A DNA stretch of 64,000 bases from Stictocephala bisonia. Its lineage: Eukaryota > Arthropoda > Insecta > Hemiptera > Membracidae. Numbering within the stretch: the stretch's first letter is position 1; each line of letters opens with the position of its first letter. Made by a program: the position numbers and the translations under genes. The notes beneath the pieces were generated by a model. The model made no database searches, was not told the origin of the DNA, and saw only the letters and a list, made by a program, of their open reading frames with translations. The stretch spans positions 2,881,801-2,945,800 of the forward strand of contig JAQJVL010000030.1 of assembly GCA_035578905.1 (NCBI GenBank), given 5' to 3'. This document shows positions 23,830-35,267 of the stretch, piece after piece.

Positions 23830-24345
23830 CTTGTGTTTTGGTTTTGTATCTTTGTTTGTGTTGCGGAATCAGTAAGGAGGTTCCAACACAATTTGTTCTA
23901 CGTTCTTGTGTTTTGGTTTTGTATATTTGCTTGTGTTGCGGAATCAGTTGTAAGGAGGTTCCAACACAATTTGTTCTACGTTGCTTGTGTTTTGGTTTTG
24001 TATATTTGCTTGTGTTGCGGAATCAGTTGTAAGGAGGTTCCAACACAATTTGTTCTACGTTGCTTGTGTTTTGGTTTTGTATCTTTGTTTGTGTTGCGGA
24101 ATCAGTTGTAAGGAGGTTCCAACACAATTTGTTCTACGTTGCTTGTGTTTTGAGGTAGTCTATCTTTGGTCGAGTTTGAGATTGGTTGTAAGGATGTTCC
24201 AACACAATTTGTTCAACGTTGATTTAATTTTAGGTAGTCTATCTTTACTCGTGTTTCCATTATCTTTTGTAAGGAGGATCCTGATCCTACACATGTTGTT
24301 CCACGTTGCTTGTAATTTGAGGCAGTCTATATCTGGTTGTGTTTG
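23830..24345 (+). repeat. 79-bp tandem repeat array
   Basis: Units of about 78-79 bp contain 'ggttccaacacaatttgttc', 'tacgttgcttgtgttttgg' and 'gtgttgcggaatcagttg'. Four units are well conserved (to about 24150), then increasingly diverged copies run into the 63-bp array. Three overlapping open frames here are products of the repeat. Confidence 0.9.
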
Positions 24346-24835
24346 CGTTAATGGTTGTTTGGAAGTTCAAACACAAGTTTTTCTATGTTGCCCTCTAATT
24401 TTTATATTTTTATTCGTGTTTGTGGAGTCGGTGTAAGCACAGTCTGTTCTAAGTCGTTTAGTCACTGTATCTTTGTTCGTGTTTGTGGAGTGGGTGTAAG
24501 CACAGTTTGTTCTACGTTGTTGAGTCATTATACCTTTGTTCGTGTTTGTGTTGTCGGTGTAAGCATGGTCTGTTCTACGTTGTTGAGTCATAGTACCTTT
24601 ATTCGTGTTTGTGGAGTCGGTGTAAGCACGGTCTGTTCTAAGTTGTTTAGTCACTGTATCTTTGTTCGTGTTTGTGGAGTAGGTGTAAGCATGGTCTGTT
24701 CTACGTTGTTGAGTCATTGTACCTTTGTTCGTGTTTGTGTTGTCGGTGTAAGCAAGGTCTATTCTACGTTGTTGAGTCATTGTACCTTTGTTCGTGTTTG
24801 TGTTGTCGGTGTAAGCAGGTGCCAACACGGTTTGT
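24346..24835 (+). repeat. 63-bp tandem repeat array, related to the preceding one
   Basis: Units of 63 bp contain 'tttgttcgtgtttgtgg', 'gtcggtgtaagca' and 'gtctgttctacgttgttgag'. The blocks 'gtaag', 'tttgttctacgttg' and 'ctttgtt' occur in the same order in the 79-bp unit, so the two arrays share an ancestor. The open frames on both strands reflect 63 being a multiple of three. Confidence 0.9.
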
Positions 24836-26279
24836 CGCCACCGTATCATTAGCCTGGGTTTTGCTCGCTCTCTAATAACAATAATACACATCTCAATGAT
24901 ATCTCGACCGGCCCTCATAAATATTACTATAATAGTCCCCGCCGTCTCCGGCTCGCATCCGGCTGGCGTTCCCAGGTTCGTGTTTCTAGATGTCTATCTC
25001 ACCGTAATCAATTTTTAAGCTCTTGTTACATTAACAGAATTACAACAATTGTCATAGCTTTGTTGATTGGTAAGGACGTGGATTTGTTGTTGCGAGTTGT
25101 TGTTTTTTTGTGTGTAATTTTAATTTTCTTGAACTTATCTTAGGGTATATAAAATTATCTGAAATGTGTTGGTACGATCATCTAGTTTCATTTTTGTATT
25201 GTAAATGTCTATTTTGTTCGGTTTCTCACTAATTCTTGTGTTTCGCAAAAGAAATGTTTTCGTCACTTTATGGCGTTTGTGTTATTGCGCCTCGTGGATA
25301 TATTTTGTGATATCCCAGTTAACAGAGACAAAAAGTTGTGGATAGAATGTTTTATAAGTCTATACCACCCATTATATAATCCTTTTCGGGGTTTTACCCG
25401 GTTGTTGACAAATGTATAAAAAAAATCTATTTCATTTGAACATTCACGAAGTTGTACAACAATAATCATCTAAAACAAGCTTGATTTGCTGCGAGATAAA
25501 ATAAGACAATTAGTACATAGGATTTTACTGCCTACGCCGAAAAGTTTTATTTTAGATAATATAACCTAACAAAGTGTAAATAATTACAAAATATATATTC
25601 CCAAAGCGGTATATTATAGTCTAAAACCCAACAGTATTGTACTTTTTTTTAATTTTTAAATGTTACTTTTGTTATTTGATGGATTTTGGTGACAAATTAT
25701 ATAAACTATCACGTATTTTTCGAAAGAATGCTTTAAAAAAACTCACAGATCACGTGGAAAGAGAACATAAAAGGGGGAAACATTAATATAATATAACTGG
25801 AAAGAAATTGAAACAAAAGCCCTCGACAAGTTTCCAAACAGATCTTGAGCGGGAATTAAGGCGAGAGGAACAAAGAACGAGCGATGGCGTGGCGGGAGGT
25901 GGCCGGCTGTTTGTTTTAATCTTGCTGGGACATTAAAATAAATATTAAAGACATTAGTTGGCGCGGGAGACTGAAATACGGCGATGGTCGTTCTACAATT
26001 AGCGGCCAGCCACCGTCTTATTGTTATATTTTATATAAATTCAATTTGCCAGAGGTGAGTTACGCTAATGAAGGATCGATAGCGACACGTAAGATCTGCA
26101 TGAGAGCGCCATTACAGGACAGTGCTCCTACTGGCTCCCGGCTGGTGGATCTCTGATTGCGTCCGTATCTCAGCGTACTACAGGCCAATTGTACGGTCTT
26201 TAGCCGAGCCCCGATCTCGTGGATAATCGACTACGTACTAGAGATGACGTACAGTTTGCCAACAGAGCGCTCAAGTACG
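24836..26279. other. Non-coding stretch
   Basis: No gene recognised. It includes the GC-richer island annotated at 25850-26060. Confidence 0.4.
25850..26060. promoter_or_regulatory. Possible enhancer-like island
   Basis: Dense GC-rich words ('gagcgatggcgtggcggg', 'ttggcgcgggagactg', 'caattagcggccagccacc') alternate with 'cattaaaataaatattaaag'. The 'ctacaattagcggcc' word looks like a homeodomain site. Not repetitive; inference only. Confidence 0.22.
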
Positions 26280-26889
26280 TAGGGATGGCAACGATTTATC
26301 GATATATCGGAAATATCGATAAACATGGTTCGATATATCGATATATTAGTATCGATATTTTCTTTAGATTATATCGGACGTATCGATATTTTGGTTCGAT
26401 ATATCGTATCACTAAATATTGACGTTAATATCTCTCCTAAAAATCATTACGATTCGAAAAAACACGTTTAAATTGCCTCTCTTGCGTAAAATCATTGATT
26501 GAAATAATAAAGTAACTTTATTTAGTTTTTTAAGCGATGTTAACGCACTAAAATGTAGTTTATTGTCAGTGGTTGGAAGTTTAGTGTTTAAATGTGAAAA
26601 CAAAAATAACAATGTTATTACAATATTCTTTTATAATTTACATAATAATTAAAGGTATAATTATTCCTATTATGATTTTTTTAAATCCAACCTCATAGAC
26701 CACAACTTGTTTCGTGTAGATAAATCTTCGTATTTAATCTTTACATCCAGCAGGCTGTTCTAAACAGTGACAGCAAAATATGAGTGTGTTCTTGGTCATG
26801 ACCTAAGAATTAGTGCATAATTTTAAACAGACAAATCGTTTACAGTTCGATATATCGTTCATCCGATATATCGATAGTTCGAATCCCTA
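26280..26889 (+). mobile_element. hAT-type MITE with clustered TATCGATA motifs
   Basis: An 8-bp direct repeat CAAGTACG at 26272-26279 and 26890-26897 bounds 610 bp. The ends are TAGGGATGGCAACG on the left and, read inward, TAGGGATTCGAAC on the right. Five exact TATCGATA octamers lie in the left 110 bp (26297, 26314, 26336, 26350, 26381) and one near the right end (26869). No transposase is encoded. Related copies in reverse orientation lie at 51436-52017 and 52383-52845; internal sequence near 26440-26600 matches 51690-51870 reversed. Confidence 0.88.
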
Positions 26890-26928
26890 CAAGTACGACG
26901 TAAGTTGCGCCTGAAGGGGTGAATCCCC

Positions 26929-27343
26929 ACGAGGAGTCAGTACATAATTTTAAAACTAAGTATAAGTTGATATGTACATAATTTTAAAGAGCTGGTCAAG
27001 CAAAGAGGAATGCTACAAACCGCACTTCAAAAGGATCATTCGTTAAAAATTATTGTTAGTGAAATATTTTTAACAAAATGTTCTGAGTGGTTTTTAACCA
27101 TATAGAAATAAAATCGCAAACAGTAATTTTAAATTTAATGAAATCAAATCAATTACAGCAACTTAAAAATTGTTCGGCTGAATATTACGGCTTATTTTTA
27201 ATATATATTTGAATAACTATAATTTTTTATTGAATGGTCCTTTTCAAGTGAGGTTTACGGCATTCTTTTTCACTTAATCAGCCATTTAAAATTATGTGCA
27301 TATGAACCCATGCTTGCGTTTAATTTATCTACTGACTCCTCGT
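26929..27343. mobile_element. MITE with long terminal inverted repeats
   Basis: The ends are a perfect inverted pair, ACGAGGAGTCAGTA at 26929-26942 and its complement at 27330-27343. The arms continue for about 120 bp: near 27000 'gaatgctacaaaccgcactt' matches the complement of 27245-27265. No coding sequence and no clear target duplication. It lies only 31 bp from the target duplication of the preceding hAT MITE. Confidence 0.8.
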
Positions 27344-29110
27344 AAGCCGTTTCCCATCACCGTCATAGTAGAGACGGTAAAAATGTTGTAACATAGATTT
27401 TGAGCTCCCAATTAATTATAAATATACTAAACGTTCTCCATTCCTTTATACACTCCCCCCCCCCCCACTAACATTCAATTAGTGTCTAGTATTTACAGCT
27501 TTACGTTGTGTAAAAAAGAATTCACTGACATATACAACCACTTTGCTTTATCTCATTAGTTGCAATATTTTCCTGGTTTTTTCATGAACTTTGAACACTC
27601 GGGCAACGTCCAATCCAGGATTTGGCTATTAACATTTTCCATAACCATATTTCGATTTTGGTATGAAAATAACGGCCTATTTAAGCCGAGTAAAATTCGC
27701 AAATCTGAAAATAGATTGCCTGTGACTTGAGTAGTTGGCGTTTCAAGTTAGGAAATAACAAAACAGAGCACTAAATTGTTAACACATAAATCATTATTCA
27801 TGGCTCAATCATGACTTTTCCTATAAGTTTTTTGTAAACTTATGTTATTTATGGAAACGAAGTTTCATAGTTTAGTAGCTGTATTAAAAGTTTCATACTT
27901 CTCTTACACGCTGTATAAAGCAGGGATATTATTCATAGGCGTATTGTCCTTATGTATTCAATCTTCATGTAAAATAGGAATTCTAAATCACATTTTTGGA
28001 GACATTTCGATAAAACTACAAAACGTTGAAAACTACTTGTGAACAATGATCGTGAACATGACCATCTTTTGTATTTTAATCAATTGTCTATTCCGATCTC
28101 TGTAGAATACTGAATTATGGACAAGAACGGCGTAAGTTGATTCACAGAGTTTGGTAAAGAAAAGAGGTGTCTCGTAAGGAATAGACGGCCTTTATGTATA
28201 AAGAAGTAGTCAAATAACGGTTTTATATGTTCCAAAACCAACTGTATTTGAACTGACATGTCACATCTGTTCGTGTATGCCTGTGAGTGAGTAGGAGGAT
28301 CACTGTGCGTGTATGTGTGGATGAGAGGTCAAGTGGAAGAAAGGACCTAACGGTTTTAACTTGTACTCGCAGAATAAAGTATTTTTTCATTTCATTTCAA
28401 TATGGACGGATCAAAAATTATCTTCCTCTTGGTACGTTTCATAAGAAAGATAGTTGTGAAATAGTGTTTTTTTTCGTGGTAATTTAGATAGTTACTATTT
28501 AGGCACAGGACTTCCTTTATGTTCACGTTGGGTGGTAATCAGTGTCCGTGAGTTAGTAACAAGACTACACAGGTCATCCACACTCATCCTACAAAGTTGT
28601 GTAGTCGTCCTATATCTAACAGGCTTGTACACTATTGTATCTCTGACCTTTTAATAAGCAATAAACGCTACTCAGGATCCTGTTAGAAATAAATTTACTT
28701 CCCATTCCAAAGTTTCTTAAGCACTTAACACAAATCATCGCCTAGTAATCACTAACTACCTGGTATCAACTGTTCTTGTTAGATGTTTTTAATTTTGCCA
28801 TATCTAAATATGTAAATTTCTGTTTATTTCTACTCACTGTATGACCCAAAGGGAGGGTTTTTATGTTGGGATCTGTATTTACATTCTGTAAAAATAAGAA
28901 GTAGCTAGTTTTTGACAAGAGTAGTAGACGACTTTGAGGAAATAATCTCTAATCTGTTTTCTGTATATTTCTATCCCACAGCCTAGTGTTCGGTTACAGA
29001 CATGTCTCCAAAAAGTCTTTTTACGTGTTGGATTTTAAAGAGGTAGATTTATATTAGCGTCTTAATCTTTCAACTTTTTCTTTATATTTCCAGCCCAATG
29101 TTTGATACTA
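27344..29110. other. AT-rich non-coding stretch
   Basis: No gene recognised. A C run lies near 27450-27467. At 28262-28325 a lone diverged pair of units resembles the minisatellite at 13641-14350 and is annotated separately. Confidence 0.4.
28262..28325 (+). repeat. Isolated relic of the 36-bp G-rich minisatellite
   Basis: 'ctgttcgtgtatg' and, about 37 bp later, 'cactgtgcgtgtatg' with 'gtggatgag' match units of the 13641-14350 array. This suggests the unit was dispersed, or existed before it was amplified. Confidence 0.45.
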
Positions 29111-29510
29111 AGTTTTAAATATTTTCCTAAGAGAGGATTTTCGTGCGCTGCATTACACCATTGTTGCCAGGGTGAACAGTCAATGTTAATAGACATGTCA
29201 TATGACTGTCTTCTCATTACAAATGTTAGGTTGATTTCTACATCTTTAACCTAATAATATCTTGGAAACGGTACAACCCTTTTAAATTTTAAGTACACCA
29301 TTGTTTTCAGGGTGAAAATGCAATGTTAATAGACATGTTACACGACTATTTTCTCATAAAGAATTCGGAACTTGACTCCTACATCCCAACCTGTAGGTTA
29401 CTCCTAATATTCCATAATACTTCAAAAGTTTGAATGGCATAATTGAAAAAGTTTTAAGTATAAACTGCAGAAAAAAGTGGTGGTAAGGAACTTTATAACC
29501 ACCCTGTATA
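29110..29510 (+). repeat. Diverged direct duplication of about 150 bp
   Basis: 'acaccattgttgccagggtg' with 'caatgttaatagacatgtca' (about 29155-29205) recurs as 'acaccattgttttcagggtg' with 'caatgttaatagacatgtta' (about 29293-29340). After each come a 'ttctcat' block and an 'acatc' block. Probably a piece of an old interspersed element. Confidence 0.6.
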
Positions 29511-29579
29511 GTATTTTGTGTGGTAGGCAATAGTAGACCTTGACCACACTTTTCTGTTTACAGTTTACATGACGAAAAC

Positions 29580-29740
29580 CATAGTTGCCGTATGGATACG
29601 ACAGGTGGTAGAGGTGGCTGGTTTGACGTGGATTTGCCTTGTTTGTTGAACATCCAGCCGTAACTCGGCGGTCATTAATTAATTTCGTACCAGCCGTCAG
29701 GCCGAAGGCCGAGTAGACGCCTAGGCTCTACAGGGATCAT
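29580..29740. promoter_or_regulatory. Possible enhancer-like block
   Basis: Non-repetitive GC-richer sequence with 'gtaactcggcggtc' next to 'attaattaatttcg', then 'gtcaggccgaaggccgag'. It looks like a homeodomain-type site cluster. Composition-based inference only. Confidence 0.2.
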
Positions 29741-29972
29741 CAGCTTCCGTGTACATGTACATATATGTAATGTTTCCTAAAGGACTTGTAAATGTTTTCA
29801 TAGTTCAAGACCGGCACAGAGTCGAGTGGATATCAGACTGCCCTGTCTTTAATATTTGTATTATTTGAATGTGCATAATCATTATATATAATACGGGAAG
29901 CCGTTTATAGTCAAAGCAGCTCCTCCTTAATTTCTCGACTGATTTAAACGGTTGAGGAGTCAAAAACATTTG

Positions 29973-30696
29973 CCTCTGTTCGTAGTTGTGCTGTTAGGTC
30001 TTAATTCTTCAATATTGTTCACTCTTGAGGTTGTGGGAAGCCCTAAAAGTACGTATTCCGTCCATAAGATTAACACGGAGAGATATTTAAATTAATCGAA
30101 AAGTAACAGCTGTTCAAGGTTAGATCTTTCATAAGTTTAAACCAGGGAGCAGTAAGCTGGTTTTGTTCACATTCGATTGTAGGGCTCCGTTCTACTGAAC
30201 TTGAAGGTTCAATTGGAATCTAATGCAGTTATTTTATTTATTTAATTAATCTTCAGCTGTGAATGTTATTAATTAAATAAATAAAATTAAAATAAATAAA
30301 ATAAAATCTCGCCCTTCGGCCTTGGCTTGTGAATTTTGACTAAAAATTATAGTAGGTTAACTGTTTGACCTAAAATCACAATATTACATTCATTTACAGC
30401 ATCTCACTTACATTACTTGCGTTGTTACCTATTTATAATTATAAACAATAGATTATATTACTTAGCATATATTAAACGTGGTTATTTATTTCGTTTTTCT
30501 TTATTAACAGCTGAAGATTAGTTAAATAAATGAAATATCTGCATTTGATTAATATTGAAACTTAACTTTTTTGGAAATCATTATTTACATTTCAACAGCT
30601 GTTACTTTTTGATTCATTTACTTTGATGGCTTCCCATACCCTTCAGGGTGACAATATTGAAGAATTAAGACCTTATTGTACAACTACGAACAGAGG
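29973..30696. mobile_element. Foldback-like element with long inverted arms
   Basis: The left arm starts 'cctctgttcgtagttgt' and includes 'gtcttaattcttcaatattg', 'gggaagcc', 'aaaagtaacagctgtt', 'taatgcag' and 'aatcttcagctg'. The right arm (about 30478-30696) carries the same blocks in reverse complement and reverse order. The arms span about 220-320 bp with many indels, so the element is old. No coding sequence and no target duplication recognised. Confidence 0.75.
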
Positions 30697-32339
30697 AAAG
30701 TGTAATGTGTAGGGAGCGTTTCGTTGAAACAAAAATTGCTTCGCTAATTTTATAAAAATGTATAGTCATTTGTGTAGTTGTAAAAATATTTCAATGGCAG
30801 TTATGTTTGTTCTATTAGTACTGGTGAGAAATTAGCATTAAAATGTCCATGTTGACACCATGGGTTGATTGCAGTTGACAATGGCTCATATTGTGATGTG
30901 ATGCCTATATTGACAATTGTTGATTAGTTGTGCACGGTTGATTGCTATTTTAGCAACAATGTAGTAGTTCGGTCAATACGCTCTCGAATAACTAACTAAC
31001 ATCGAACACTCGACTTCTATTCATCGATACACTTTAAACTGTGAATAAGAGTACGACTGTGTAGTCTGATTAATTTCCTAACGTTGCTTCAACTTAGTCG
31101 AAGCTTTAGAAATAATAGTTGTAGTGTGTCTTTGTCGTTGTTTGACAGACTTCAAGGGCGTTTATATCACTTCAATTCGAGATTGTAGATGTTTTCTTTT
31201 TTACCTTTACGTAGGAGCTATACGAGTATAATATGTGTCCATATTAATCATTAGCAGGATATATTATTAAAATTGTATATTTTCTACTTATTATTTTATA
31301 AATAAACAATTATAGGTATAAAAAACTGCTAGGTAATAAAATGCTTCCTAAATGCTATTGGATGTAAACAATAAATTACCAAAAAAATAATATTTTTTTT
31401 TTAATTTGAACGTGAAAAATACTTTAAGAAATATCAGTTTAAAAATGTAAGATCTATCTTCAATCAAATAACTACGTTTATCGATAATGAATCAAAGTAT
31501 AACCTTAATATAAAAAAAGAACTAACATAGTAGTTTTCATATTATATTTTTTCACTTAGGTATTGCAAACGGCGTATAATGTTTAACTATTGTCGCTGTA
31601 ATCTTTTATATTTACTCATTACGAAATCTGTGGAACCAGCGAACAATTTTCATGAAATTTGGATAATTTTGTATAACAGATACCCACTAAAAGAGGATTT
31701 CTCAAAATGTCATTCTTAAGGGCAGAAACAACTCCTCAATTTTCCATTTTTTCCATGAGAATAACATTGGCGTTAATTTAATTTAATAATTTATTTCAAA
31801 CAGCTGAAACATGACCATGACAGAATGCAGAGTTTGATGGGCTGGACATTTGTCAAAAAGTTTACCTTTCCACTCTCTCACCCCGACGTTCAGCTGCTGT
31901 CCTAGACCACGCCATCTTGACAAGATCGGTCTAAGGGTTTCAAAATATACCTTAAAAAGAAGTAAACTCCTCGCGGCCTTAAATGAGACCGTGTTGGTAG
32001 ATATACATAACTATCAATCATACGGACGACTTAGATTTTTCTTTTAGTGTATCAGTAATTTTGAGAGGTCGTTCAAAATGACCTCATAAAACCGACAAAG
32101 TCAAAAAGGACGTCGAGCTTCAATTGGCGTAAATATTTTAAAACTGGCTGAGTTTATAAATGCTAAAAATAATAATAATAATAAATAGAACAATCTCCAT
32201 ATTATAAATTAATATATTTACATATTATAAATAAATTAATTATGAGCCTTAAAAATAAACATTAAATTATTTTTTGTTCGTTTTTATTAGTTTTCTATTT
32301 AATCTAACGTTTAATTTATAATCACCGTATTTTGACAGC
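30697..32339. other. AT-rich non-coding stretch
   Basis: Nothing recognised beyond simple AT-rich sequence and an AAT microsatellite near 32167-32183. Confidence 0.4.
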
Positions 32340-32630
32340 CGATAAATGAAACGCCGCAAGTTAATTGGGGATTTGTCCAATTAATAGGTTTGTTGTGTGC
32401 ATATTTCTACCGATATTTGCATAGGAATCTGTCGTACCGCCGCCCATTTACCGGCTGTTTGAACAATCATTTATGCTAAACTAATGTCGGCTTTGTAACA
32501 CTATTTTCATTAAGGCCGCGAAGTAATTATTCGTGTTAAAAACGCGTGCTCAGGCGTGTAACGTGCGCGGGCCAATCGCCGCTTCACGCCTCATTCGCGG
32601 CTCGTTCTATATCGTTCTCGTTGTGGTTTT
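32340..32630. promoter_or_regulatory. Strong enhancer-like block
   Basis: About 290 bp of non-repetitive sequence with homeodomain-like words ('caagttaattgggg', 'ccaattaatagg', 'gaagtaattattcg'), a POU-like 'tatttgcatagg', and GC-rich words ('accgccgcccatttacc', 'aacgcgtgctcaggcg'). It is the clearest of the enhancer-like islands upstream of the bab exon. Inference only. Confidence 0.27.
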
Positions 32631-34569
32631 TTTTAATATTATGAAATACGTAATTGTGCGTGAATAAAACAATTTGGTTTCACGGGTGTTATGTAAGTTT
32701 GGTTCAGAGGGTGTGCTGTAATTAGTAATCGTTGGAAGTGCAATTTCAGTTAATGAGGGGGATTATTTTATTTGTATTATTATTGATGTTTAAATATTTT
32801 CCATAGTTTATCGGTTAATAACCGAATGGAGATTACAGAGGAAAACGAAGTTAGTAATGATAGACTTTATACGCAACATTAATATCCCGTTTTAGGACTC
32901 TTTATCCCTCTATAATAAAATGCCCCAATTGTTAATGTGTAAGGAAGTAGGTAAATTTATTGAATTTCTAATGGAATCTCTTCCCCTGGTGGATAGGGGT
33001 GTTGAGTCGGTCACACGTTAATGTTTGTACATAAAATTAATTTAGAAGGGTAGATGTAACATGTGATTAGTTAGGGAAGTTTAACTAAAGAAATAACATT
33101 AAAATCATGTTCTGTACATAAACGGTTCCTGTGAATTTCATAATGGATTGAAATTTGTCTTTTTTAGGCACGAAGTTAGGACTACAAGGTCATCTATTCC
33201 TCTAAACCAAATGTCATAATGTGATAATTGAAAGCAATCGCATTGTTTGTATACTTAACTGTAGCCTACATGGGCTCGATGTTGAAATGTCTGGCAAACG
33301 ATTAGTTCTTTTTATATATTATTTCTTGAACCGCTGGAAAAAGTAAAAAAATATTAAAAATATCCCTGTGGAACATTCATGTCCAGTGGGGGAGGGGGGG
33401 GGTTGACAGGGCCAAAACAAAAACTCACATTTTATTTTAATTACAGTATTATATTTACTATGCAATAGTATTCGTAAGTAAACATAAACGCAAATTAGAA
33501 ATTTTTCATTGCTATATTTTAAATAATGTATGAATAAACTAAAGAAAACTAAACTAAGAAGAGAAAACTAAAGAAATCTTCCTTCTCAATATCAACCTAA
33601 CTAATATCATCACTACCAAAATCAATATACTCTTCGGGTAATCTGGCTATTTCACTTGGGTGATCAAATAAATATTATATTGCTCATATTCGTCTGTATA
33701 AAACAAAGATAACCTCACAATTACTAAGCAAAACACTGAAAAAGTGAGAATAAGAATAACAACATAGCAACCCATTCCTTGTGAACAGTGCTGCCAACCA
33801 CACATAGATTGGAACAAAATACCCTCAAGAGTACAAAATTTTCTTTACAAATATAATTTTATAAATAAATTGGTCTTTTATACGGTGTTATAGGTAAACA
33901 TGTAGGTATATATTACGTAAACCTGTGTCAAATAATATTTATATCATTACGAAAACAAGTTAAGGAATAATATTAAAACCGTAATATTGCAAATTTTCTT
34001 CCAAAAAATTGTTTTAACTTTAGTAAATATAATGATATATGAATAAACCAACAATTATCATTTGAAACGCTAATAAATTTATTTTAGTGTTATAATTTGA
34101 ATAATATTTCAATAATTATGGAAATGCTTATATTTTTAACAAAATGTTTCCGTTAGATGCATTTTACTCAGATCATAATCCGAATAGCCGTGCGGTATCC
34201 ACGGCGACAAAACATATAGACATAAAGAATCAATGCAGTGTAACTAAAATATAACGTACGGCAATGTGGTAAAAATACGCTTAACTGCGGGTCGTCTGAT
34301 AAAGTGTACTTAGTAGAGCCCTACAATCATATTAAGTTTAGCTTTCAGCCAAATATTTTGTTAGATAAAAGATTGAAGTATATTTCTTAGGTTCCGTTTC
34401 AAAATGGTCGAAATATATGTGTAAATAACTGAAAACTAAATTGATCAAATAAAAACACGTTTGAACAGGTTATCCCATTCTTAACTTTGTACAAATCAAC
34501 ACAGACGTTCCATCCTAATCCAAATTTTGGAAATCATATTCCCCCAGCTTGATATTTCAAATTCTGATA
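32631..34569. other. AT-rich non-coding stretch with one possible coding relic
   Basis: A G run lies near 33389-33403. The possible minus-strand protein-end fragment at 33597-33720 is annotated separately. Nothing else recognised. Confidence 0.4.
33597..33720 (-). pseudogene. Possible C-terminal protein fragment, unidentified
   Basis: On the minus strand, a short frame ending in a stop near 33599 reads HPSEIARLPEEYIDFGSDDI. A different frame just upstream reads TDEYEQYN. The acidic, hydrophilic ending looks protein-like, and the two pieces would join with one frameshift. I cannot name the family; a degraded transposase end is possible, as is chance. Confidence 0.25.
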
Positions 34570-34580
34570 GGGGAAAGTCG

Positions 34581-35050
34581 CCTAAGTCGTACCTCTCACG
34601 GTATCCTAAGTCGTACCTCTCAGCGGTGTCCTAATTCGTACCTCTCAGGGTGCCCTAAGTCGTACCTCTCAGGGTGCCCTAAGTCGTACCTCTCAGGGTG
34701 TCCTAAGACGTACCTCAGGGTGACCTAAGTCGTACCTCTCAGGGTGTCCTAAGTCGTACCTCTCAGGGTGTCCTAAGTCGTACCTCTCAGGGTATCCTAA
34801 GTCGTACCTCTCAGGGTATCCTAAGTCGTACCTCTCAGGGTATCCTAAGTCGTACCTCTCAGAGTATTCTAAGTTGTACCTCTCAGGGTGTCCTAAGTCG
34901 TACCTCAGGGTGTCCCAAGTCGTACCTCTCAGGGTGTCCTAAGTCGTACCTCTCACGGTATCCTAAGTCGTACCTCTCACGGTATCCTAAGTCGTACCTC
35001 TCACGGTGTCCTAAGTCGTACCTCTCAGGGTATCCTAAGTCGTTCCGGTA
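34581..35050 (+). repeat. 24-bp minisatellite grown from a transposon end motif
   Basis: Twenty units of about 24 bp, each starting CCTAAGTCGTACCTCTC followed by 'agggtgt' or 'acggtat'. Units 6 and 14 are 2 bp short. The first unit is directly continuous with the terminal repeat of the surrounding transposon, and the same CCTAAGTCGT word occurs once in each orientation inside its other end (38142-38177). Confidence 0.93.
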
Positions 35051-35267
35051 CGAGTTAGGATACTCTGATGACAAGGTTCACATTTCTTCAGTTTCGTTTT
35101 TGTTATCACAAGAGAAAATGTAACAAAAACTGAGAGAAAAGTTACAAAAAAATCAGTTTCAATGTCACGGGTAAATATAAAGTTAGATAAAGATTTAGTA
35201 ACATCATGTTCACATAACCTAACCTAACCAACCTTCAAACCAATGTGGCATTGTGATCTAGATTAAA

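Noticed and set aside
24355..24918. 165- and 183-codon frames
   Set aside because: Translations of the 63-bp tandem repeat on the two strands.
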